From: Sedimentisphaerales bacterium
GTDB taxonomy: Bacteria; Planctomycetota; Phycisphaerae; Sedimentisphaerales; SG8-4
Reading direction: 5' to 3'
Assembly (NCBI GenBank): GCA_016932895.1
Contig: JAFGCA010000308.1
Coordinates: forward strand, 1 to 6,141
DNA: 6,141 nt
Both the position numbers and the translations under genes were made by a program. Below the pieces are notes generated by a model. That model made no database searches. It was not told the origin of the DNA and was given only the letters and a program-made list of their open reading frames with translations. Of this stretch, positions 1 to 5,966 are shown piece by piece (the stretch's first letter is position 1; each line of letters opens with the position of its first letter).

Positions 1-443
1 AGGCGTTCGAATTCGCGAAAGTCCGAGGTCAGATAGAGCCCGACGCCCGGCCCCCCCTGCGAGTAGACCGCGGCGGCCACAGCATATCGGTCCAGCTCCG
101 GCACCCATGTGATTCGCGGATCTTCAATGCCCCAGATCTCTTCCGGGTACTCGTCGGTTAAAGGAGCCAAGGCGGGACGGCCGTTGATATCCCACGATCC
201 GATTCCATCTGGCGAGCGCGCGGTGCAGAGGTGCGAAATGCCGCAATGGTCCTCCACTCGGACCAGCAACAACACCTCACCGTCCTTACCCAACCGAACC
301 GCTCCAGGGTTGAACACCGCATTTGCCGGATACGGCCAATCATCGGCTTGCAGGATGGGGTTCTTTGGGTGCCGCTTCAGCAGTCCAACGTGGTGCGGAT
401 GTTGCCTGGGGCGCCGAGGTGATCTCGTTTCCTTGTTTGCCAC
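1..443 (-). CDS. GH130 family glycoside phosphorylase/hydrolase, N-terminal part (runs off the window)
   Basis: Family GH130 enzymes split or phosphorolyse beta-linked mannosides, in characterised members releasing mannose 1-phosphate or mannose; they form a five-bladed beta-propeller. The 147 visible residues show the family's N-terminal pattern: KNPIL (27-31), a WPY-x-x-NAVFNPGAV stretch (36-49), LLLVRVED (58-65), a SPDG..W substrate-loop motif (77-84) and GIEDPRIT (105-112), which contains the conserved Asp of the family. The start is taken as GTG at 443: it is preceded by AAGGAGG with a 5-nt spacer, and an in-frame stop lies 21 nt upstream of the GTG. The first 20 or so residues are Pro/Arg/His-rich and probably not part of the fold. 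The gene overlaps the end of the upstream glycosyltransferase gene by 104 nt, which implies translational coupling. Substrate and phosphorylase versus hydrolase activity cannot be decided, since the phosphate-binding residues lie partly beyond the window. Family call is firm; specificity is open. Confidence 0.9.
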   Translation of the reverse strand, partial: MANKETRSPRRPRQHPHHVGLLKRHPKNPILQADDWPYPANAVFNPGAVRLGKDGEVLLLVRVEDHCGISHLCTARSPDGIGSWDINGRPALAPLTDEYPEEIWGIEDPRITWVPELDRYAVAAAVYSQGGPGVGLYLTSDFREFER

Positions 444-2751
444 ACCGTCCTCCTTCCGTCTTCACATCGATTCCTTCGAGTGTGTTTGCTTCTGTCTCGT
501 TATTCGTGTCGCGCAGTTCGTGCATGGCAAGCAGACTCAACAGCCAAACGATCGTAGACTCTGCGCCCTGGTTCAGGTTGACTCCATCGGGTCCAAGACC
601 GTCATGACAACCTCCGGTGCCGTAGTCGTAAAGCGCCTGGCGAAGATCGTTCCTTCCAAGGAACCAGTCGAATGCCCGCTGGGCGCTCTTCACCCACAGC
701 TTCTCCCCGGTGGCCGTGTACGCGGCCAGGCACGCATCAATCATGGTGTAGGCCTCTATGGGCTGTTGATCGAACCGTGCGCGTTCGGCCCCGCGCTTGA
801 ACCATCCGCGGTTGCCGACGGGAACGAAGTGTCCGTCCTCGCCGGTCTGTAACCGGTCCAGCCAGTGCAGTGCATCGAGGCCACGGGCAACGATCTCACT
901 GTCGCCCAGCCCTTTCCCCGCCACGATCAGCGCGTGCGGAACCCGCGCATTGGCGTACGTGAGGGCGTCTTCAGGCCAAACCCAATCTGCGGAGGCTTTG
1001 TCCCGAAACTCCCCTGCAAGCGCTTCGGCCAGGCACCGGCGTTGGCGCAGAAACAACGAGGCGCCGGGATAGCGCCGCAGGTAAATATCGACCGCCAGAA
1101 GCGCAAAGGCCCGCGCGCGCAGCGACCCGAACGACGACACGGCGGGCACTGCCTCGTCCAGCAGCCGACAGGCCAATCCCCGTTTGCCTTCGTCGGGAGC
1201 GTCCTGCACGACGTGGGACAAAGCCCATAAGGCGCGGGCGTGAACGTCTTCCGTGGCCACCTGCCTGCTCCAGCTTCGCGCGTAGTCCATGAAATTCATG
1301 AAGCGTTGGGTGTTCCGGTCGAACGCATAGAGCAGATAGCCAAGATAGATCGCCGACAGATGGCCCCAGTCCGCCGCGTCAGGAAAACGGCGTCCCGCTT
1401 TGACGGCGACCATCAACGCGCGCGCCTGATCGTCGGTGCTGTAGCCGTGGTCCCTGTCCGGCACGCTGAACGACGCGTGTTGCAGGATGCCCACGTCGTC
1501 GGTCAGCTCGATCAAGTGGCGGGGATCCAGCGCCGGCAGATTCTGAACGCGGTTTGCTTTCGACCGCAGAACCGAGCACGGCTTGGGGGTCAGCGCCCGA
1601 CGCAGCATAACCTCCTCGAACGTCTTGACGTAGGCGCGAGCCACCTCACGCCAGATCATGCCGCGCCCCTGTCGATAGGCGCGCTTTCTCATCGCGTGAC
1701 GCTCCGCTTCATTGTCGAGAAGATCGTTTACCGTTTCGGCTATGCCTTCCGCGCTTTGGAAGGGCACGAGTCTTCCCCGTTCGTCCGACAGCATATCGAC
1801 GGCGTACCAGTAAGGCGTGGAGACGCAGGCCTTCCCCGTGCCCATGGCGTATGCCAGCGTGCCCGAGACGATCTGCGCTTCGTGGAGGTACGGCGTGATG
1901 TAGATATCCGCGGCTCCCAGGTACTCACAGAGCTCCTCCAGCTCGACATACTGGTTCTTGAACGCGACGTGCTTCTCGATGCCCAGTTCACGGGTTCGCT
2001 TCTGCAGCAGAATCCGATATTCCTCGCCTCTTTCCCGCTTGATATGCGGGTGGGTTGTTCCCAACACGACGCACACCACATCCGGATGGTTGTCGACGAT
2101 GTGGGGAAGCGCCTCGATGACGTACTCGATGCCTTTATTGGGAGAGAGCAACCCGAAAGTCAGCAAGACACGGCATCCCTCCGCGTTCAACTTGTCCTTG
2201 TAGTAATTCGGATCGACAAACGGCATGTCCGGGATGCCATGGTGTATCAGCGTAATCTTGTCGGGCGGTACGCGGTAAATGTCGGCCAGAAACTCGCGCG
2301 CCTTGGGGCTCATCACAACCAGCCGATCGGAGACCGCGGTCAACTCGTTCATGACGGTTCGTTGTTCGGGCGATGGAGCCGCCAGAACCGTATGCAGCGT
2401 GGTCACGATAGGGGCTCGAATCTGACGCAGCATGGGCAGAAGGTATCGCCCCTCGGCGCCGCCGTAGATGCCGTATTCGTGCTGCACGCAAACCGCGTCA
2501 ACCTGGCTGATGTTGATATAGTCCGCAGCGAGATCATACTGATCGCGCTGCTGATCGGATATCTCGAAACGAACGGTCTCGGGGTAGGCATAGCCCCGCT
2601 CCGTATCGTTCATGGCGACGGCCAAGCATTCCACATCTTCGGCCTCACACATGACGGCGGTGCATAAATCCGTGGTAAAGGTCGCGATGCCGCACCGGCG
2701 AGGCAGGTAGTTGCCCACGAATGCCACTCTACGCATTGTGCCCTCGCTCAT
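340..2751 (-). CDS. GT4 glycosyltransferase fused to a C-terminal alpha-helical, toroid-like domain
   Basis: Residues about 6-385 form a GT-B glycosyltransferase of family 4. Visible marks are the N-terminal GNYLPRRCGIATFT loop (13-26), VQHEYGIYGG (89-98), TLHTVL (118-123), the interdomain strand with LLTFGLLSPNKGIEY (196-210), and the nucleotide-sugar site around HEAQIVSGTLAYAMGTGKA (290-308). Residues about 405-745 are a second domain rich in helices with regularly spaced acidic motifs: GYSTDDQARAL (435-445), EDVHARALWAL (501-511), WPEDALTYANARVPHAL (592-608), FDQQPIEAY (660-668) and LNQGAESTIVWL (726-737). This looks like an alpha/alpha-toroid carbohydrate-active domain. The last 55 or so residues look unstructured and overlap the next gene. 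There is no signal peptide, so it is cytoplasmic. ATG at 2751 is chosen for its AGGAG with a 7-nt spacer; Met6 is an alternative. It lies 28 nt after the upstream gene. Sugar donor and product are not readable; adjacency to GH130 suggests a mannose-containing glycan (inference). Confidence 0.88.
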   Translation of the reverse strand: MSEGTMRRVAFVGNYLPRRCGIATFTTDLCTAVMCEAEDVECLAVAMNDTERGYAYPETVRFEISDQQRDQYDLAADYINISQVDAVCVQHEYGIYGGAEGRYLLPMLRQIRAPIVTTLHTVLAAPSPEQRTVMNELTAVSDRLVVMSPKAREFLADIYRVPPDKITLIHHGIPDMPFVDPNYYKDKLNAEGCRVLLTFGLLSPNKGIEYVIEALPHIVDNHPDVVCVVLGTTHPHIKRERGEEYRILLQKRTRELGIEKHVAFKNQYVELEELCEYLGAADIYITPYLHEAQIVSGTLAYAMGTGKACVSTPYWYAVDMLSDERGRLVPFQSAEGIAETVNDLLDNEAERHAMRKRAYRQGRGMIWREVARAYVKTFEEVMLRRALTPKPCSVLRSKANRVQNLPALDPRHLIELTDDVGILQHASFSVPDRDHGYSTDDQARALMVAVKAGRRFPDAADWGHLSAIYLGYLLYAFDRNTQRFMNFMDYARSWSRQVATEDVHARALWALSHVVQDAPDEGKRGLACRLLDEAVPAVSSFGSLRARAFALLAVDIYLRRYPGASLFLRQRRCLAEALAGEFRDKASADWVWPEDALTYANARVPHALIVAGKGLGDSEIVARGLDALHWLDRLQTGEDGHFVPVGNRGWFKRGAERARFDQQPIEAYTMIDACLAAYTATGEKLWVKSAQRAFDWFLGRNDLRQALYDYGTGGCHDGLGPDGVNLNQGAESTIVWLLSLLAMHELRDTNNETEANTLEGIDVKTEGGRCGKQGNEITSAPQATSAPRWTAEAAPKEPHPASR
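449..455 (-). promoter_or_regulatory. Ribosome binding site of the GH130 gene, inside the upstream coding region
   Basis: On the minus strand the sequence AAGGAGG sits 5 nt before the GTG codon at 443-441. It is a near-perfect Shine-Dalgarno site, and it fixes the GH130 start although it lies within the 3' end of the glycosyltransferase gene. No ATG in the same frame lies nearby, and a TGA in this frame lies just upstream at about 464-462. Confidence 0.75.
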
Positions 2752-2779
2752 TCGTTTGCTCCTATCTCACTCATTTCGA

Positions 2780-3496
2780 TCACTTTTGCTCACTGTGTTC
2801 ATCCTTCTCCATCCCGCCGATGAGACGCTCGGTAGCGCTCAGAAGTTCGTCGACCTTCTTTTTCGAATCTTCCGCTTTGGAACGAACGGCAGCCATCGCC
2901 TCGGAAAGCGTGCGCCTCATGTCCGTGACGTCAGAATCGTAAGCATGGTCGGCGCCCAGAATTGCGCGCGCCTCCCCTAGGTGCTCCGACGCCTCTTCCA
3001 GGTGCCGGGCGGCGCGGTCCAGTTTCTCTCTTGCGCAAAGCCCCTGGGCCAGTGTCACCTGGACCTTCGCCAGCAGCAGTTTCGTTCTGGCTTCCATCCG
3101 CCGAACCCGGCGGGATAGCGCCTCCTGGGCCTTGCGTGCCGCCGACAGGGTGTTATCCGCCGCCGACTTGGCGTTCGATTCCAACTGTCGTTCCAGTTCC
3201 TGAAGCTGCCGCGACGCCAGCTCGGCCTGCTTCTTCACGCCCTCGGATGTCTCGTTCTTGAGCCTGTCCAGGTTCGCTCTGATCCGCTCGATCCTTCGCC
3301 GGCTTCGCTCGTAGGCAGCGGCCACGCCTTCCGACATGTGCTCGAGCAGCTCTTTCTGTTTTGCGCGCAACCGGTCCAACTCGTCTTCGATCCGCGCCCG
3401 CGCGATTTCGACATCCCGCTTCCCGCCGGAACGCCAGTAGGCGACGGCGGCAAGCCCCAGACTCACAAATGCGATGACCAACGAAACGATATTCAT
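2780..3496 (-). CDS. Membrane-anchored coiled-coil protein of unknown function
   Basis: I do not recognise a named family. Residues 3-20 form one hydrophobic segment followed by Trp-Arg and a basic stretch, which reads as an N-terminal membrane anchor (or uncleaved signal) with the rest on one side of the membrane. Residues about 28-150 are almost uninterrupted heptad-like helix, rich in Glu, Arg, Lys, Leu and Ala, with no Pro in the whole protein: a long coiled coil. Residues about 155-230 look like a further helical hairpin, including HLGEARAILG (172-181), a motif echoed in the upstream YfdX-family protein. The start ATG at 3496 is preceded by GAGGAGG with an 8-nt spacer. It begins 22 nt after the HPF-sigma gene and ends 28 nt before the glycosyltransferase gene, so it is inside the operon. 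A structural or scaffold role at the envelope is possible, but nothing in the sequence shows an activity. Confidence 0.82.
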   Translation of the reverse strand: MNIVSLVIAFVSLGLAAVAYWRSGGKRDVEIARARIEDELDRLRAKQKELLEHMSEGVAAAYERSRRRIERIRANLDRLKNETSEGVKKQAELASRQLQELERQLESNAKSAADNTLSAARKAQEALSRRVRRMEARTKLLLAKVQVTLAQGLCAREKLDRAARHLEEASEHLGEARAILGADHAYDSDVTDMRRTLSEAMAAVRSKAEDSKKKVDELLSATERLIGGMEKDEHSEQK

Positions 3497-3518
3497 GATT
3501 CCAACCTCCTCTCTTGTT

Positions 3519-4730
3519 TCAGCGACTTCTCTTTGACTCCCTTTCCCGATATCTATGTGATCTTCCTGCTGTCTCCATCACTCCTTCCCGCCCCTGTGCC
3601 GTTACCTTTGACTGGCGGGCAACAGCGTGGAGATGCTTCGCGTACGATTCCGCCCGCTCCGCCGACGGTCTTACCTTTTCGCCGGTTCCCGTCAACTCGG
3701 TGAGCACGCTGCGCAATCGTGCGCCAATCCGGGAAACGGCTGTCTCCACCGCCGCCCGTTCGCAGCCGAACGCATGCGCAACATCGTCCACGCTCATGCC
3801 TTCCAGAAAGTGCAGTTGAAAAATCTCCCGATCGGTATTCGGCCATTGACGCGATACACTCCGCAGAGCGGCCAGCATGTCCATCCGGGCAACCTCCGTC
3901 TCCGGTGACTCGGCATGCGGATCGGGGATAAGGTCCGCCAACGTTGTTTCATCAGGTTCCAGGTAGTTCTGGAGCAGGTTCAGAGCGAGTTCCTCTGGTT
4001 CCAGATCGTCGTCGCCGTTGGGCACCGCCTCCGGCGACGAATCCAGATCGACCGTAACGGAAATGCGCGCCTCCTCCGCATAAAGGCGCACAGCTTTGCG
4101 CGTTTCCCGGAAGGCAAGGGAAGAACACCAGCTATGGTAGTCCATCGATTCGGGCTTCAGCTCCGGGTTCCTCAATGCGTACTCGGCCACGCAGTCAACG
4201 ATGTCGTGCGGATCGATAGCGCCCCTGGGTATGGATCCGCCGCCGACATATTCGGTAAGCCGGCGCGAGACGAAGCCGAGCAGACACGCATAGTCCTGTT
4301 TCAAGACTTCAACAACCGCATCCTCGCGGCTCTGGGGGCCCTGGCGTGCGGGCAATGGGCCCTCGGTGAACGCAACCTCCCGCTCAGGGATTCTTTCGGC
4401 GCGGCGATGCTTCCATGTATGGTCCTTGCGGTATCTGGCCTTCAGACGCTTCAAGCGGCGCACCAGCGTATTGACGCCTTCGTCCAGGGCCGCAATGAGG
4501 CTCTCCGATTCTTTGCTCACGTGCAACACATCGGAAGGCACACGGAGATTCAGCGTGACTTCGTACGTCTTGTCCGACGCTCGCGAGTCCAGGCCGATCT
4601 GGAGATGAACGGCATCCCGCGGGAAATGCGCTAGATGCTTCTCCAGCTTCGCTATCTTCGGCCGGAGCTTCGCCGCGATCACGTCGTGGTCCTGCCCGGC
4701 TCGGTCGACGATGTTCCAGTTGATAATCAT
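3519..4730 (-). CDS. Fusion of a ribosome hibernation factor (HPF/RaiA) domain to a sigma-70/ECF-like module
   Basis: Residues 1-105 match the HPF/RaiA (S30AE, 'sigma-54 modulation') fold: a short beta strand, the helix HDVIAAKLRPKIAKLEKHL (15-33), strands around VHLQIGLDS (41-49) and YEVTLNLRVP (56-65), then the helix SLIAALDEGVNTLVRRLKRLKARYRK (77-102) with the basic end typical of ribosome-binding members. Such proteins occupy the mRNA/tRNA channel of the 30S subunit and silence ribosomes in stress. After a linker, residues about 137-215 resemble sigma region 2 (HDIVDCVAEYALR, 175-187, is like the DLVQE helix of ECF factors). Residues 282-345 resemble sigma region 4: a helix-turn-helix with DREIFQLHFLEGMSVDDVAHAFGC (300-323). 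An acidic stretch (228-280) separates them. The C-terminal tail (351-403) is basic. There is no signal peptide. The start at 4730 has only a weak GAGAG upstream. The sigma part is divergent, so DNA or polymerase binding is inferred, not certain. Confidence 0.85.
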   Translation of the reverse strand: MIINWNIVDRAGQDHDVIAAKLRPKIAKLEKHLAHFPRDAVHLQIGLDSRASDKTYEVTLNLRVPSDVLHVSKESESLIAALDEGVNTLVRRLKRLKARYRKDHTWKHRRAERIPEREVAFTEGPLPARQGPQSREDAVVEVLKQDYACLLGFVSRRLTEYVGGGSIPRGAIDPHDIVDCVAEYALRNPELKPESMDYHSWCSSLAFRETRKAVRLYAEEARISVTVDLDSSPEAVPNGDDDLEPEELALNLLQNYLEPDETTLADLIPDPHAESPETEVARMDMLAALRSVSRQWPNTDREIFQLHFLEGMSVDDVAHAFGCERAAVETAVSRIGARLRSVLTELTGTGEKVRPSAERAESYAKHLHAVARQSKVTAQGREGVMETAGRSHRYRERESKRSR

Positions 4731-4756
4731 AAGGTCTCTCGGCGCCGGTCGGCCCG

Positions 4757-4778
4757 CCGGGGCTCGGCTGAGCCCCGG
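4757..4778 (-). other. Perfect GC-rich inverted repeat (hairpin) between the YfdX-family gene and the HPF-sigma gene
   Basis: On the minus strand CCGGGGCTC and GAGCCCCGG pair perfectly over 9 bp around a 4-nt loop (AGCC). It sits 14 nt after the YfdX-family stop codon and 26 nt before the HPF-sigma start. A second perfect 14-bp palindrome (4775-4788) overlaps its 5' side, so alternative folds are possible. No T-run follows, so it is not a standard intrinsic terminator. It may stabilise the upstream transcript end, mark an RNA processing point or weaken readthrough into the downstream genes. No function is shown by sequence alone. Confidence 0.6.
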
Positions 4779-4792
4779 CCGCGGCCGGATGT

Positions 4793-5830
4793 TTACTTTT
4801 TCCTGGGCTGCTCGGCCTGTTCGCCTTCGCCCTCCTCAACCACGTGAGCCTGGCCCGGTTCTTCGCGGAACCAGCTCACGGCCCGCTCCCAGAACTCGCG
4901 GATCTTCTCCGCGGCGCCCTTTTCCTCGGTCTTGGGCATCAGCGCGGCGATATCGTCCTCAAGTTTCTGGACGCCCTTGGCCACCTCCTTGCCCAGCAGC
5001 GCCCGATAGGTGCCGAGATGGATCTGGGCGAGGCGCAGGTTGTCGCGCGCGGCTTCGTGCTTGCCCTCTTCGACCATGCGCTCGGCCAGTCGCAGGGCAT
5101 GCTGGACCTTGACCAGCGGGTCATCCGCCTCGTTCACAACCAGCTCGATGCCTCGCGTCTGTGCAAGGGCCAGTTGCGCAAGCGCATCCTCCGGCTTGTC
5201 AAGCAGGACCGCCGCGCGGTTGAGCTTCCGCTCGATGTAGCTCAGATCCGCGAGCACCGACGTGTGAATCACGTTGGCGTCCGCAAGACGGAGCCCTTTG
5301 AGAGCGGCATCCTCCTCTTTGGCGTCAACGATGGGTTCAACCACTTCCATGGCGATCATGCCGCGGTACAGGGGAATGCGGTCGTCCTGGACCTTGTCAA
5401 TGTCCCGGTAGACCTCCTTGCCCTTAGCGTCTTTCACGACCGTGGTCACCGTGGTGACGGGCAACAATTCCCTCACAACCTTCGTCAGGGCCTGGGCCTT
5501 CTCGATCTCCGGCTTTGCCGCATCCGGGTCCTGATCGAGCAGCCCTTTGACGCCTTCATTGACGTGGTTAACGATCCGCGACGTCAGGAGCGACACCTGG
5601 TGCAGATCCTGCGCGGACAACTTGCCTTCGGTCCGCCGCTCCACCGTTGTCTGATAGCGCTCGCCGCTGCCGGTTGTGATGGTTGACTGATCCCGCTGCT
5701 CGTCGACGTCCTTCGCCTTCTCCGCGGCTACGACCGTCGTCCCAGCAAACAGGACCAGCGCCAGCAGGGCGACAACGCCGACAATCGCCTTGCCTTCTTT
5801 GTTATGAAGAAGATTTCGAATCGTGTTCAT
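4793..5830 (-). CDS. Exported YfdX-family stress protein
   Basis: Residues 1-36 are a signal peptide: two Lys/Arg patches, a hydrophobic core (15-30) and a VVAA end that suggests cleavage before Glu37, so the protein should be periplasmic or surface-exposed (or anchored if uncleaved). The mature part is mostly amphipathic helix in two blocks: about 70-122, then a short beta-like segment (VTTVTTVVKDAKGKEVYRDI, 125-144) with RIPLYRGMIAMEVVEP (151-166), and a second helical block about 175-298 with HLGTYRALLG (271-280). This layout fits the YfdX family (Pfam YfdX), whose members are stress-linked helical proteins, seen for example beside Hsp20 in transmissible stress-tolerance loci; their molecular role is poorly defined. 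The tail (325-345) is Glu-rich and ends in basic residues. The start ATG at 5830 has AAAGGAGG with an 8-nt spacer. It lies 136 nt downstream of the hsp20-like gene. The family call rests on layout and remembered pattern, not a search. Confidence 0.72.
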   Translation of the reverse strand: MNTIRNLLHNKEGKAIVGVVALLALVLFAGTTVVAAEKAKDVDEQRDQSTITTGSGERYQTTVERRTEGKLSAQDLHQVSLLTSRIVNHVNEGVKGLLDQDPDAAKPEIEKAQALTKVVRELLPVTTVTTVVKDAKGKEVYRDIDKVQDDRIPLYRGMIAMEVVEPIVDAKEEDAALKGLRLADANVIHTSVLADLSYIERKLNRAAVLLDKPEDALAQLALAQTRGIELVVNEADDPLVKVQHALRLAERMVEEGKHEAARDNLRLAQIHLGTYRALLGKEVAKGVQKLEDDIAALMPKTEEKGAAEKIREFWERAVSWFREEPGQAHVVEEGEGEQAEQPRKK

Positions 5831-5857
5831 TGTCTGTTCCTCCTTTCGTTGAGTCCG

Positions 5858-5911
5858 TCAGATCTGTCGCATGTCTTCTTCAGGTTCAATCAACTGGTCG
5901 ATGTCTGCCAT
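5858..5911 (-). CDS. Possible 17-residue small protein between the hsp20-like and YfdX-family genes
   Basis: ATG at 5911 opens a 17-codon frame reading MADIDQLIEPEEDMRQI, acidic and with helix-like composition, ending in TGA 27 nt before the YfdX-family start. The nearest purine-rich stretch (AGAGGAA) is about 12 nt upstream, too far to be a good ribosome site. In the same frame further upstream there is ATG-ACC-TAG right after an excellent Shine-Dalgarno sequence, so this could be the remainder of a slightly longer small gene (about 26 codons) broken by an early TAG, a reinitiating leader, or chance. No homology is known to me. Confidence 0.25.
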   Translation of the reverse strand: MADIDQLIEPEEDMRQI

Positions 5912-5943
5912 CCGGTGCTGAGTTCCTCTCTAGGTCATATGCC

Positions 5944-5953
5944 ATCACCTCCT
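5944..5953 (-). promoter_or_regulatory. Extended Shine-Dalgarno sequence in the hsp20-YfdX gap
   Basis: AGGAGGTGAT on the minus strand matches ten consecutive bases complementary to the conserved 3' end of bacterial 16S rRNA. It lies 13 nt after the hsp20-like stop codon. Possible starts after it are the ATG at 5945 (overlapping the site, spacing too short; 19 codons) and the ATG at 5938, 9 nt after GGAGG, which reaches TAG after two codons. No full gene follows at the proper distance, so the site seems to serve a very short or broken frame. Confidence 0.5.
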
Positions 5954-5966
5954 CTTGGGATGCACA

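Noticed and set aside
109..852. Open frame of 247 codons on the plus strand opposite the GT4/GH130 overlap
   Set aside because: It lies across two well-supported minus-strand genes and shows no family pattern.
1240..2667. Open frame of 475 codons on the plus strand opposite the glycosyltransferase gene
   Set aside because: It is exactly antisense to the GT4 gene, has no recognisable domain, and its composition (many Arg, Val, His, Asp) is that of a shadow frame of GC-rich coding DNA.
2748..2774. Eight-codon frame (MSEIGANE) whose TGA overlaps the GT4 ATG
   Set aside because: It has no ribosome site, and its length is well within chance for a 28-nt gap; the ATGA overlap is probably a coincidence.
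4757..4778. Intrinsic terminator between the YfdX-family and HPF-sigma genes
   Set aside because: The stem is strong but no T-run follows on the transcribed strand, so it was listed as a hairpin only.
4844..5686. Open frame of 280 codons on the plus strand opposite the YfdX-family gene
   Set aside because: Antisense shadow: no domain, and the minus-strand gene has a signal peptide, a strong ribosome site and sensible composition.
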